This document shows, piece after piece, positions 17,223 through 26,056 of a stretch of 64,000 bases of DNA (position 1 is the stretch's first letter; each line of letters opens with the position of its first letter). The notes beneath the pieces were generated by a model. The model did not search any database, was not told the origin of the DNA, and saw only the letters and a list, made by a program, of their open reading frames with translations. The DNA is from Micromonospora costi (GTDB taxonomy: Bacteria > Actinomycetota > Actinomycetes > Mycobacteriales > Micromonosporaceae), in the NCBI RefSeq assembly GCF_003626655.1, contig NZ_RBAN01000002.1, positions 1 through 64,000 on the forward strand, written 5' to 3'. The translations under genes and the position numbers were made by a program.

Positions 17223-17828
17223 ATGCACGACGGTTTCGAGGAGGCCGAGCAGTTCCTGCTCGTAAGCGTGTCTACCGCCGGTGGCCCTCCAAGCCTGCGC
17301 GTGCACGTCTGGCGCAAGCTGCGTTCCCTCGGAGCGCTCTACCTCCAGCAGTCGGTGTGCCTCCTGCCTACGCGTGAACTCCCGGTTCGGCAGATACGTC
17401 GACTACTCGCCCGGGTCACCAGCGAAGGGGGGACGGGACGGGCCATCACCATCACCGTGCCCGACCCGCGGGAGCGCGCCGCGCTGGTGGCCGAGTTCAA
17501 CGCCGCTCGTGACGCCGAGTACGCGGAAGTCGTCGAGCGCACCCCCGACATGCTGGCGGAGATCACGGCCGAGACAGCGCGCGGCCGGGCCAGCTACGCC
17601 GAGGTCGAAGAATCCGAAGCCGACCTGGAGCGCTTCCGTTCCTGGCTAAGCAAGATCATTGCCCGCGACTACTTCAACGCCCCTGGCCGAGCCGCCGCCG
17701 AAGCCGCGGTCGCCCAATGCGCGCGAGCGCTCGCCCAGTTCGAAGCCGCCGCCCTGTCCGCCGAGACCGGCACGAACCACCCGCCCAGCCCACCTGCAGC
17801 AACCGCAAACGCGTCCAAGGGCAGGTAA
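17223..17828 (+). CDS. ChrB N-terminal-domain protein
   Basis: A 201-residue protein matching the N-terminal domain of ChrB, the chromate-responsive regulator: LLVSVSTAGGPPSLRVHVWR, then LRSLGALYLQQSVCLLPT, followed by a long amphipathic helical region (residues 95-165). The C-terminal half of full-length ChrB is missing and replaced by a Pro/Ala-rich tail. It is the first gene of an apparent three-gene operon with a DUF1232 membrane protein and a TauE/SafE permease. The context suggests oxyanion (sulfite or chromate) handling, but no ChrA transporter is present. Translation probably begins on a leaderless message. Confidence 0.85.
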   Translation: MHDGFEEAEQFLLVSVSTAGGPPSLRVHVWRKLRSLGALYLQQSVCLLPTRELPVRQIRRLLARVTSEGGTGRAITITVPDPRERAALVAEFNAARDAEYAEVVERTPDMLAEITAETARGRASYAEVEESEADLERFRSWLSKIIARDYFNAPGRAAAEAAVAQCARALAQFEAAALSAETGTNHPPSPPAATANASKGR

Positions 17829-17833
17829 GCACC

Positions 17834-18289
17834 ATGAACTGGTACTGGCAGATACTCATCGGCCTCGGGACCGCGCTTCTGCTGGCTTGGTCTGGCCTGG
17901 TCATTCTCCTGCTGCTCGCCAAGCCGAAAGGTCCACTACTGCGCGAGGCACTGCGGCTGCTGCCTGACCTACTACGACTACTGCGCCGCTTGGCCACCGA
18001 CCACACTCTGCCCCGAGGAGTGCGAATCCGCATCGGCCTGCTGCTGGCCTACCTGGCCATACCGATCGATCCGATCCCCGACTTCATCCCCGTTCTCGGC
18101 TACGCCGACGACGCAATCGTCGTAGCCCTCGTCCTGCGCAGTACCGTTCGCCGAGCCGGCCTCGACGCGGTCAAAGCCCACTGGCCAGGCACCGACGACG
18201 GGTTCGCCGCCCTCTGCCGCCTGACCGGCCTCACCGCATCTCCAACCGCCGGGGACAGACACGTCACCAAGCCCGGATCAGCGGATTAA
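17834..18289 (+). CDS. YkvA/DUF1232-family membrane protein
   Basis: A 151-residue protein with an N-terminal membrane helix (LIGLGTALLLAWSGLVILLLL). The DUF1232 core follows, RIGLLLAYLAIPIDPIPDFI, with the diagnostic P-x-D-x-I-P-D-F pattern and GYADDAIVVALVL. The function of the family is unknown. It starts five bases after the chrB-like gene and is followed 21 bases later by the permease gene, so the three are co-transcribed. Confidence 0.9.
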   Translation: MNWYWQILIGLGTALLLAWSGLVILLLLAKPKGPLLREALRLLPDLLRLLRRLATDHTLPRGVRIRIGLLLAYLAIPIDPIPDFIPVLGYADDAIVVALVLRSTVRRAGLDAVKAHWPGTDDGFAALCRLTGLTASPTAGDRHVTKPGSAD

Positions 18290-18310
18290 CGACCGCCACC
18301 GGAGCAATGG

Positions 18311-19042
18311 ATGAGCCTGGACCTGGCCGCCACCCTCGCCGTGGCATCGGTGGCGACTTTTCTCCTCGCATGGCTGTCAGCCGTCGCCGGCTTCGGTGGC
18401 GGGGTACTGCTACTACCCGTGTTCACCGCCTTGTTCGGCCTCCGCGCGGCCGTGCCCGTGCTCACCCTCGCCCAACTGTCCAGCAACGGCAGCCGCGTCT
18501 GGCTGAACCGGCATGACCTCAATCGGCCGATCATGGGCCGATTCGCCCTCGGCGCGATCCCGCTCGCCCTCGCCGGCGGCCTCCTGCTCGCCGCCGCGCC
18601 ACTGGTCCCACTGAAACGCCTCTTGGGCGTCTTCCTCCTCATCGTGGTCGCCTGGCGACGACTCAACCCCCACCCACGCACACCCTCGGCCGGCGCGTTC
18701 GTCGCCGTCGGAGCCGCCTCTGGCCTCGGCTCCGCCCTCCTGGGCTCCATGGGACCGCTCACCGCCCCGTTCTTTCTCGCCTACGGCCTGGTCCGCAACG
18801 CCTACATCGGCACCGAAGCCGCCTGCGCGCTAATCATGCATCTCACCAAGCTGGCCGCCTACGGTGCCGGCTCATTGCTCAGCCCGAGGATCCTGCTCCT
18901 CGGCCTCGCCCTCGCTCCCGCTACCCTCGCCGGAGCCTGGGCCGGTAGACGGACAGTCAACCGAATCAGCGAACGCCTGTTCGTCCACATCGTCGAAGCC
19001 GGTCTCGTCGCTGCCGGCCTGCTATTCCTCCTCGGCTACTGA
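18311..19042 (+). CDS. TauE/SafE-family anion permease
   Basis: A 243-residue integral membrane protein with about eight hydrophobic segments. It carries the TauE/SafE signature near the N terminus (VAGFGGGVLLLPVFTALFGL) and its repeat in the second half (ASGLGSALLGSMGPLTAPF). The family exports sulfite, sulfoacetate or related organic sulfur anions. As the last gene behind chrB-like and DUF1232 genes, it is probably the effector of an oxyanion-response operon. The substrate is inferred from family only. Confidence 0.88.
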   Translation: MSLDLAATLAVASVATFLLAWLSAVAGFGGGVLLLPVFTALFGLRAAVPVLTLAQLSSNGSRVWLNRHDLNRPIMGRFALGAIPLALAGGLLLAAAPLVPLKRLLGVFLLIVVAWRRLNPHPRTPSAGAFVAVGAASGLGSALLGSMGPLTAPFFLAYGLVRNAYIGTEAACALIMHLTKLAAYGAGSLLSPRILLLGLALAPATLAGAWAGRRTVNRISERLFVHIVEAGLVAAGLLFLLGY

Positions 19043-19102
19043 ACCCCAGCACGAAGGTATGAGGCACCTCCTCCCTCGATCCTAGTTTCGAAAGCGCGGG
19101 GA

Positions 19103-19139
19103 GCGGGCGCGCCCGCGCCTCCGGCACCGGTTGCCGGAG
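19103..19139 (+). terminator. Probable terminator of the chrB operon
   Basis: A GC palindrome (GCGGGCGCGCCCGC) is followed by an 8-base stem, CTCCGGCA/TGCCGGAG with a 5-base loop, about 60-95 bases after the permease stop. Confidence 0.4.
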
Positions 19140-19166
19140 CCGTTCCCTATGCTTGCGATGGCCGCA

Positions 19167-19781
19167 GGTGCTGACGGAGTTGAAGAACCGCGACGTCGCC
19201 GACGCGTGCATGGTGGTCTGCGACGGTCTCAAGGGCCTACCGGATGCGATCGCCGAGGTGTGGCCGGAAGCGAGACCTGCGTGATCCATCTGCTGCGAGC
19301 CTCGTTCCGGTCGGCCGGCAGCACCGGAACGCCATCGCCAAGGTCCTCAAGCCCGTCTACACCGCGCCGACCGAGTCGGCCGCCCGGGCCCGGTTCGCTG
19401 AGTTCGTCGAGGCGTGGGGCGGCAAGTATCCGGCGATCGTCCGGCTGTGGAAGCAGGCTTGGGCGGAGTTCGTGCCGTTCCTGGAATTCGACGCGGAGAT
19501 TCCCACCGTCGTCTGCTCCACCAACGCGATCGAGAGCGTCAACGCCCGCATCCGCCAAGCCGTGCGAGCCCGCGGCCACTTTTCCAACGAGGCCGCCGCC
19601 CTCAAAGTGCGTCTACCTTGCGGTGATGAGCCTCGACCCGACCGGGCAAGGCCGCCGGCGATGGACTCTGCGCTGGAAACCAGCCCTGAACGCCTTCGAG
19701 ATCGCCTTCGAAGGACGCCTGTCCTCAGGCCGAAAGTAACTATCGACAACCCGAGTTACACCGTTCGTTTGACAGACCCCT
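19167..19781 (+). mobile_element. IS256-family (Mutator) transposase remnant
   Basis: The C-terminal half of an IS256-type transposase is spread over shifting frames. It reads VVCDGLKGLPDAIAEVWPEA, TCVIHLLRASF, STNAIESVNARIRQAVRARG and YLAVMSLDPTG, ending with EIAFEGRLSSGRK and a stop at 19739. Frameshifts near 19280, 19320 and 19605 prevent a single product. The IS256-type terminal inverted repeat follows at 19752-19781 (GTTACACCGTTCGTTTGACA and then GACC). The 5' half and left end are missing. Confidence 0.88.
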
Positions 19782-19829
19782 CCTGCCGGGGTACTCCCAG
19801 GCCAGGCGGCGGGACACACCAACGGCCGG

Positions 19830-20267
19830 TCAGCCGGCCGGCTCACTGTGCGTGCTACGAGCCGAGCGCCGCCCGCCACCGGCAGCGACCGGTTCGATGG
19901 CCTGCCGGAACTCCTTCGGGAGCTGGGCCAGCGCATTCTCGAACTCGTCGCGGGTGACAGCCTCACAGAGCGTGGTGAGCACGGCGCCGACCCCGGCATC
20001 GGCGAGCGCAGGGTCGACGTCCTGGCGATCCGCCACTCGCTGCATGAAATCTTCGAACCCGAGCGACGCCTTGACCTGGTCCTGTCTAAACGGTTTGCGC
20101 AGGCAGTCGTCAAGCCCGTCCGGAAGTTGATAAGCAAGGTCCTCAGCCTGGCCGGCACTGATCCGATCTGCCAATGCCTGCAACGTCGCGCGGGTGACTG
20201 TCGCCGCCTGATCGGTCGACACCTCTGCCCGCGTGGCCACTGCATTGATGAAGTCCTGGTATTCCAC
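19830..20267 (-). CDS. DUF2267 protein, copy 1
   Basis: A 145-residue DUF2267 protein made of two helical repeats. It has the N-terminal EYQDFINAVATRAEVSTDQA, then TLQALADRISAGQAEDLAYQ and QLPDGLDDCLRK, and a second half FEDFMQRVADRQDVD. The GTG start at 20265-20267 was chosen for its GGAGG ribosome binding site six bases upstream. It is paralogous to the gene at 21012-21419, with a decayed cydB-like gene lying between the two. The function is unknown; the family often appears near stress and redox genes in actinomycetes. Confidence 0.88.
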   Translation of the reverse strand: MEYQDFINAVATRAEVSTDQAATVTRATLQALADRISAGQAEDLAYQLPDGLDDCLRKPFRQDQVKASLGFEDFMQRVADRQDVDPALADAGVGAVLTTLCEAVTRDEFENALAQLPKEFRQAIEPVAAGGGRRSARSTHSEPAG

Positions 20268-20489
20268 CTGGTTCCTCCCCCTCGGATCGCCGTCGAAGCA
20301 CCAGTTACGAGCCGCTTCGGTGCGCCTTGCCCACATGCTCCTGCAGCGGTGGGTGACCCCGCCTCATCCCGATCGGGCGACCACCAGGACGCCCTACGCC
20401 GGGCATCAGCCGATCGCACAGGACTCAATCGTGCAGATTCTGGTCATCCTCGGCGATTGGCGAAGAGGTCCGGCGCGTCGGCGGCGACG

Positions 20490-20945
20490 ACGGCAAGCCG
20501 GGCCGACGCCCACCACCATGCCGGTGACCAGGGCACGGTGGCGCGCGTCGTGGATGAGGTAGACGGCGGGGAGGTACGCGCACACGCCGATCGCGAACAG
20601 CCCTGTGTAGATGGAGGTGGGATTGAGCCAGCAGCGCTAGATGTCACCCTCGGCGATGCCGGGCGGGACGCGACCGGAGGTGACCGCGCCGACGATGTTG
20701 CTGAGGAAGAACGGGTTAGCCACCAAGGGGGGCGCGAAGGTGGCGCCGTAGAGGCGTTGCTCGGTGAGGGTGTGACTGGCCGTTCGGAGAGCGAAGGCCG
20801 CGCCATGAGCGATGATGCCCGGCGCGGCCAGGGTCAGCGGGATTTAAAGAGTGGAGGCGAACGCGGCGAACGCGGACGGAAAGGTGGTCCAGCACAGGGT
20901 GATCACCAGGATCAGCGAGACGTGTTGGCGTCCCACACCGGGCCG
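20490..20945 (-). pseudogene. Cytochrome bd oxidase subunit II (CydB-like) pseudogene
   Basis: The minus strand reads VWDAN, a frameshift, CWTTFPSAFAAFASTL, a TAA, IPLTLAAPGIIAHGAAFALR, SGRVPPGIAEGDI, a TAG, then WLNPTSIYTGLFAIGVCAYL. This is the central part of CydB, where the conserved form is VWEANHVWLI followed by WTGFPTAFA. The two stop codons and one frameshift rule out function, and both ends are missing. A cydA-like gene is not present. The good residue conservation suggests recent decay. Confidence 0.8.
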
Positions 20946-21011
20946 ATCGGCGCGGCACGGCGCCGCCCTGGCCTCGGGTGGCGAGGAGGTCACCGTGAGC
21001 AGCCGCGCCCG

Positions 21012-21419
21012 CTAGGTGCCGACCCGGCGCGGCTCGAGCTGTCCCGTGCCCGGCCCGGTCAACTGCCAGAACTCCTGCGGCAACTGGTCGACGAGGTCCC
21101 CGTACTCCTTCGCGCTGGCCGACTCACGAAGAGTGTCCAGCACGGCGCGTGCTCCGTCGGCGGCCACCTGGCGATCCACTCCGGCCCGTGACTGCACCCG
21201 TTCGAAGAATTCGGCCAGCCCGAACCGTTCCGGATCTTCGGTGGGCCTACGCACCAGGCCTCCTAGCTCCTCAGGGAGCTGGGAGGCTAGGTCCCTCGCC
21301 TGGCCGCCAGTGATCCGTTCTGCCAACGTCTCGAGCGTGGCGCGGGTGAGCGGTTCCCCCTGCCCCGGCGGAACCTTCGGTCGCGCTGCCACGGACTGGA
21401 TGAACTCGGTGTAGTTCAC
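21012..21419 (-). CDS. DUF2267 protein, copy 2
   Basis: A 135-residue paralogue of the protein at 19830-20267: NYTEFIQSVAARPKVPPGQG, then TLETLAERITGGQARDLASQ, LPEELGGLVRR and EFFERVQSRAGVD. It starts at a GTG (21417-21419). It has the same two-repeat helical build and orientation as copy 1. No function is known. Confidence 0.87.
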   Translation of the reverse strand: MNYTEFIQSVAARPKVPPGQGEPLTRATLETLAERITGGQARDLASQLPEELGGLVRRPTEDPERFGLAEFFERVQSRAGVDRQVAADGARAVLDTLRESASAKEYGDLVDQLPQEFWQLTGPGTGQLEPRRVGT

Positions 21420-21765
21420 CTCGGATCCCCTCTCGAACCGGATTGCGGCGGGTACCCGCGCCCGCCGGGGTGAAACGGCAATTCGCCCGCCCTCAGGCGG
21501 GTGGTGGCGGAGGGCGGTGGATGATGCGGCGGGCCACCTGCGACTGGCACAGGCCGGCGCTGGTGACGGGGTTGTTCCTGCTCACCCCTCGCTTGCCGGC
21601 GCAGCTGATTCGCCGCCTCCTCGGCCACGCCCCTGAGCCGTTTGATGCGTCGGCACACGGGTAGACCGCGACTCGGTCCGAGGGGGTGGGCCGAGGGTCG
21701 GAGCCACATACCTATGGCGAGCCCCATCCGGTCCCCATGCGAGGCGGGGCCCCGAGGAGTGCGGG
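21420..21765. other. Intergenic region, nothing recognised
   Basis: About 345 bases between divergent genes (DUF2267 on minus, coiled protein on plus). A 73-codon plus-strand frame and a minus-strand frame with RIKRLRGVAEEAANQLRRQA are open but have no family I recognise. The second could be a short basic helical protein. Confidence 0.35.
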
Positions 21766-22656
21766 ATGGCCGAACCAGAGAGCCGGGACACGGGCGCACG
21801 GAAGGCGCCCGCGCAACCGCGCGAGGAGGTCGATCGGCAGCGCGACGTCGAGGAAGGCGGGGAAGCCGCCGGTCGGGGCCAGAACCTGCGTCCCGCCGGC
21901 GGGCAAAAGGACGCCGAGCCCGGCAAGCGCCCCAACGTCCCACAGAGCGGTGAGCACGGCCTTCCCCAGCCGGCCGCTGGGCACAGCAGCAAAACGATGT
22001 CAGACCCGGACGTCGTCCTCCAGATCCCGCAGGTCAAGGTCGAACAGATCTACGTCGAGGTCGACAACCTGGACGCCTCCGTTTCACTGCGAGCCCGGCT
22101 GGGCAGCCTGCTCCAGCTCGACGTGGGCGTTCACGCGCAACTCGGCACGGTGAAGATCGACATCAAGGGCGTCGAAACCCAGGCGATGCTCGAGGTTCGG
22201 CTCGAAGAGCTCCGCGGCATTCTCGACAGCGCCCTGCGCACCATCGAGCGCAACCCTCAAATCATCGAGTCGGTGGCGAAGACGGTGGACACCGCCGTTA
22301 ACCAGGTCGGGCAGACAGCTCAGCAGGTGCTCGGGCCGCAGGGGCCGCTAGCGCGGACGCTGGACCACGTCGGGCAGACGGCGCAGGAGGCGCTGGGACC
22401 CAATGGGCCGCTGTCGCAGACGCTGCAGCAGGCCACCCAGCAGGTCGGTCAACAGCTCGGACAGACCACCCAGCAACTGGCTCAGAACCGCCCGGCGGCG
22501 GCTGGCGGCGGTGCGGGGGGTATGGGTGGCGTGATGGGCGGATCTCCGGCCCGAGCGGCGTGGCATCGGATGAAGAAGATCGTCAACAGCAGCCAGCCAC
22601 TGAGGCAGGTCACGGCGCGGCTGATAGGACTGCAGGGGCAACAGCCGCAAAGCTGA
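21766..22656 (+). CDS. Coiled-coil/Gln-rich hypothetical protein with 21-residue repeats
   Basis: A 296-residue protein. Residues 1-78 are polar and low-complexity (Glu/Arg/Gly). Residues 80-155 form an alpha/beta segment (VVLQIPQVKVEQIYVEVDNL). Residues 175-245 contain tandem repeats of about 21 residues built on VGQTAQ-x-x-LGP-x-GPL, and the tail is Gly-rich then basic. It has no signal peptide or membrane segment. The first 78 residues may be untranslated: an ATG at 21997 begins SDPDVVLQIPQVKVEQ, the part that looks conserved. The function is unknown; repeat geometry suggests a long helix for assembly. Confidence 0.65.
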   Translation: MAEPESRDTGARKAPAQPREEVDRQRDVEEGGEAAGRGQNLRPAGGQKDAEPGKRPNVPQSGEHGLPQPAAGHSSKTMSDPDVVLQIPQVKVEQIYVEVDNLDASVSLRARLGSLLQLDVGVHAQLGTVKIDIKGVETQAMLEVRLEELRGILDSALRTIERNPQIIESVAKTVDTAVNQVGQTAQQVLGPQGPLARTLDHVGQTAQEALGPNGPLSQTLQQATQQVGQQLGQTTQQLAQNRPAAAGGGAGGMGGVMGGSPARAAWHRMKKIVNSSQPLRQVTARLIGLQGQQPQS

Positions 22657-22789
22657 TCAACGTCCGACGTGGTACCTAAACGCAAAAAATTCGATTCGCC
22701 CGATAGCCTCCGGTTTCCTGGCACAGTGTAGGGGTCGATCCGCCTTCGTGGTCTCCGCGAACGCCTGGATGGCCCAGCCGCGCGGCTTC

Positions 22790-23005
22790 GACCTGGTCAC
22801 CGGCGAGGATGAGGCCGACGTGCGAGAACGCCTGAGGAACGGTGCCAAGGGCTTCCCCGCCGCACGGGTCAATCTGCTGGCGAGTACGCCGAGGTCGTTG
22901 ACCCAGGCGGCGAGCCGACCGAAAGCTGCCCGGCCTGGTCGCGCTCACCAGCCAGCGCCGGCAGCTGAAACAGCTGAACGAACAGCTCACGGGTGACCTG
23001 CTCCT
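22790..23005 (-). pseudogene. C-terminal remnant of a GH15 glucoamylase-like protein
   Basis: On the minus strand, GGEALGTVPQAFSHVGLI matches the signature near the end of GH15 glucoamylase/trehalase-type enzymes (GEALGNFPQAFSH-like). The preceding conserved region is split over other frames: ELFVQLFQLPALAG, then NDLGVLASRL. At least two frameshifts separate the pieces and the catalytic barrel is absent. Confidence 0.6.
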
Positions 23006-23049
23006 TCCTTGGCGAAGTGGACGAGGTCCGGCTCGCGGCAGCGGACCGG

Positions 23050-23253
23050 GGCGGTGTGGGCTGTTCCACGAGGGAGTGCCTTGACCGCTTCGCGGAGGTC
23101 TACCTGGTTCCCTCCTGGGACGAGCATCTGCGGCAGCACGGCGGGCGGCTGACCGGCGCCGCCCGGGAGGCCGCGGAGGGGGCGCGGCACCCTGTCGACG
23201 GGCAGCCGGAGGTGCCGCGCCTCCGGCTGCCGGCCGCCGCTGGCGCCGCTTGA
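23050..23253 (+). pseudogene. Possible C-terminal remnant of an MFS/ABM-domain protein
   Basis: A plus-strand tail ending at 23253 reads LDRFAEVYLVPSWDEHLRQH followed by a Gly/Arg stretch. This resembles the monooxygenase-like domain fused to the end of some actinobacterial MFS proteins (DRFVE-x-x-x-V-x-SWDEHLRQH). Nothing upstream belongs to that family, so it is at best a fragment. Confidence 0.4.
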
Positions 23254-23289
23254 CCGACCACCGGGAAGGGAGCGAGGCGGGTGTGCGGC

Positions 23290-24288
23290 TCAGGGGTGGT
23301 ACTCGCTGCGAGTGCGGGGCATCCACTCGGGGTGGTGATCGCGCAGGTACCGGATGAGGCCCTCGCGCAGGTCGCAGCGGAGGTCCCACGCACTCGGACC
23401 GTCGGCCGCCGATGCCTGGACCTGGACGACGACGGTCTGGGGCGTCGCGTCCACCATCTGTAGCACCCACTGGTGCCGATCCCACAGCGGTGACGATTCG
23501 ACGAGCCGCCTCGTCTCGGCACGGATTTCGTCCAGGTCGGCGGTGTGATCGACGTGGATCCGGATCTGGCCGATCACCCGCGTCTCGTGCCGGGTCCAGT
23601 TCTGGAAGGGGTGTTCGGTGAACCAGGTGGTGGGCAGGATGAGCATCCGGTCGTCCCAGAGCCGGATGACCACGTTCGTCAGCTTCACCTCCTCCACGCG
23701 CCCCCACTGCCCGTCGATCACGATGACGTCCCCCACGTGGAGGCCATCGGCGAAGGCGACCTGGATGCCGGCGAAGGCGTTGCCGAGGGCGGTGCGCGCG
23801 GACAGGCCGAGCAGCGCGCCGACGACACCCGCCGAGGTCAGCACGGACAGACCGATGGTGCGCAGGGCAGGGAAGGTAGTGAGGATCAGGCCGATCGCCG
23901 CGACCGTCACCATGACCGAGGTGAGGCGCCGCACCGGTCGGATCTGGGTGCGGGCACGCCGGACCCGACGGTCGGCCCGCGTCTCGCCTGCGAGCCGACT
24001 GAACGCGACCCGCTCTGCGACATGCAGGGCGCGAAGGACCAGCCACGCCACGCTCGCGATCAACAGCACGACGACGACGCGCCGGACGCCCGGGTGCGCG
24101 CGGAGTCCCGCGTACAGCGCCGCGAGGAGCAGCACCGCGACGGCGGGGACCCGGGATGCGCGGTACAGCGGCGCGAGCAGCCAGCGGTAGCGACGACCAC
24201 CTGGCCGACGCTGGACCCGACCGCCGGCCAGCAGGCCAGCCGCGACGACCACGGCCACCGCGACCGCCAGGATCGTCCTCGTGCTCAT
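23290..24288 (-). CDS. MscS-type mechanosensitive ion channel
   Basis: A 332-residue membrane protein with an N-terminal helix, three further hydrophobic segments and the MscS core. The pore helix is GVVGALLGLSARTALGNAFAG, the beta domain is GLHVGDVIVIDGQWGRVEEV, and the C-terminal part includes RHETRVIGQIRIHVDHTADL. The ATG at 24286-24288 has GGAGG seven bases upstream and was preferred over a TTG directly before it. It would open under membrane tension and release osmolytes. It appears to be a single gene. Confidence 0.92.
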   Translation of the reverse strand: MSTRTILAVAVAVVVAAGLLAGGRVQRRPGGRRYRWLLAPLYRASRVPAVAVLLLAALYAGLRAHPGVRRVVVVLLIASVAWLVLRALHVAERVAFSRLAGETRADRRVRRARTQIRPVRRLTSVMVTVAAIGLILTTFPALRTIGLSVLTSAGVVGALLGLSARTALGNAFAGIQVAFADGLHVGDVIVIDGQWGRVEEVKLTNVVIRLWDDRMLILPTTWFTEHPFQNWTRHETRVIGQIRIHVDHTADLDEIRAETRRLVESSPLWDRHQWVLQMVDATPQTVVVQVQASAADGPSAWDLRCDLREGLIRYLRDHHPEWMPRTRSEYHP

Positions 24289-24591
24289 CAACTGACCTCC
24301 CTGCCCGAGGCGACCGTCATCCCATACACATCCGTCCGCTCGCAGCCATGCGGCGCTTTCGGAAAGGGCGCGTGGCGATCCGAGCGGTCATCGGTCCTCT
24401 CCGGCGCGACCAGCCCTTTAGTCCACCCCAGCTATTTCTTCAGTACCGCCTCGACGCACTCGTCCTACCCGTTGCTGAGGGTGTCGTCGCCGTACGAGGC
24501 GTCGTGAGCGCCATCGTATGGGTAATGACGAAGCTCGATCTCACCCTTGCGGATCCTTTCCAGCAGCGGGCGCTGTTCACGATCGGCGGGG
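24289..24591. other. Intergenic region with a coding-like minus-strand tail
   Basis: Three hundred bases between two minus-strand genes. A minus-strand frame ending at 24465 reads DREQRPLLERIRKGEIELRH and then YPYDGAHDASYGDD, which looks protein-like. However, no start codon lies between it and the overlapping DUF1345 gene, so it may be a fragment. Confidence 0.35.
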
Positions 24592-25251
24592 TCATGACTG
24601 ACCCAGGTTGGTGACCAGGTTGACGGCGACGGCCAGGATGCCGGTTCCGAAGGCGTACGAGAGCAGCGCGTGCCCGAGCGCGACCCGGCGCATGCGGTTA
24701 CTCGTCGGTTCGTTCTCCCCCGGGCCGAAGGACATGCCAACCGTGAAGGCGATGTACGCGAAGTCGGCGTACGCCGGCCGGTCCTCCCGCTTGAAGTCGA
24801 TGTCACTGCCGTCCTCGCGGTAGTACAGCCGGGCGTACTTGAACGCGAAGACGCTGTTCACCAGCGCCCACGCCAGGACCACCGCGACGACGCTCAGGAT
24901 CACCAGCGTGACAGCCACTGCGTCTTGCTGGTTCGAGGCGCGGACGAGAGCCTCGGCCACGGCCGCGAGACTGATCACGGACGCTATCAGGATCGCCGAG
25001 TCGGTGGAACGCGAGCGCCGCTCCGCCTCGGCAAGCCGCTCCGTGCGCTCCGGGCTCGCCGACCAGCAGGCCCGCCACACCCAGACGAGGATCGTGCCCG
25101 CCGCGACCGTCCAGATCACCAGCGGCGTCAACTCCGGCGCCCCGACCAGCGCAGTGGCCACCCCGGCGACGACACCGATGGCCAGCGACCACAGGGCACG
25201 CCCGACGGACAGCAGGCGTCCCAGCGCCGGTCGTCCAGATCGCTTCTCCAC
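24592..25251 (-). CDS. DUF1345-family membrane protein
   Basis: A 219-residue protein with about five membrane segments, starting at GTG. The first two are SLAIGVVAGVATALVGAP and LTPLVIWTVAAGTILVWVW, and the last is HALLSYAFGTGILAVAVNLV. The conserved family stretch is SVFAFKYARLYYREDG and then YADFAYIAFTVGMSFG. The family is a predicted integral membrane protein of unknown role. It is in the same orientation as MscS but separated by 300 bases. Confidence 0.87.
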   Translation of the reverse strand: MEKRSGRPALGRLLSVGRALWSLAIGVVAGVATALVGAPELTPLVIWTVAAGTILVWVWRACWSASPERTERLAEAERRSRSTDSAILIASVISLAAVAEALVRASNQQDAVAVTLVILSVVAVVLAWALVNSVFAFKYARLYYREDGSDIDFKREDRPAYADFAYIAFTVGMSFGPGENEPTSNRMRRVALGHALLSYAFGTGILAVAVNLVTNLGQS

Positions 25252-26056
25252 GCGTTCAGGGTTCCGACTCCATCACGTCGCGCAGGGGAAACCCAGAGCG
25301 ATCACCGGATCGGGCTGCATCGAGGGTGGCGAGTCGCCGCGATCCGCGCACGAGCCTTGGGCGACCATTTCATCCACCAGGACGCCCGGCGTCTCACGCC
25401 GAGTGCGGCGCCGTGCGGCAAGCTGTGTCTCGGTGCGGCTGGCTCAGTCCAACACACGGAATGACGGACGTCCGTGCGAGCAACTCCACCAACATATCGC
25501 CCTCCGCCGCCCGGCCAGCTGTCACCGCAGTCAACGGCTATATTGATGTCAAGCCACGCATCTCGCATGAATCCGCCGTGATCTCTCCGGGTGGCTCGGC
25601 TGACCCTCGGTGCGAGGACGATTACCAGCCGTGTCGTACACCGCCGAACGCGCCCTCCTTGTCAGCGCCGCGGTTCGAATCGCCGCAGTCAAAGGCGCCG
25701 TTACCGGCCGGGCCCACGTTGGCCAGCGCCCCCGCGGCTAGTCCCCGCGCGCGCGATGTTCTACGAGCCAGGCTGTCGCCGCCCGCCGGCGATGAGACAG
25801 GCGGCCGGCGAACCGGACGAAGGCTCGCGGGAGTTGCACCCACGAAGAAGTCCCGAGCAGGAGCCTGACCGGCTGGCTGGCGTACAAACAGCCCCCGAGG
25901 GCAGTCGGCCCCGGTGGCGAACCCGCAGGAACGGCCACCCGACCAGTCCGGTTTCGCAGAGAATGTTCTGGCGAGCGAGTAGGGCCGGCTCGAAAGGATC
26001 GCAACTATGCGCAGGCAGGGGCCGCAACAGGCAGGCATTCGCTCCCGCACGCTCCG
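25252..26056. other. Long intergenic region, nothing recognised
   Basis: About 800 bases without a convincing gene on either strand. Open frames are long only because of the GC content and show no family motif. A TTCGAATC-type motif near 25672 resembles a tRNA T-loop but no arms pair around it. Confidence 0.45.

Noticed and set aside
25660..25700. tRNA-like T-loop (GGTTCGAATC)
   Set aside because: The flanking bases do not form a T-stem and no acceptor or anticodon arm can be built around it.
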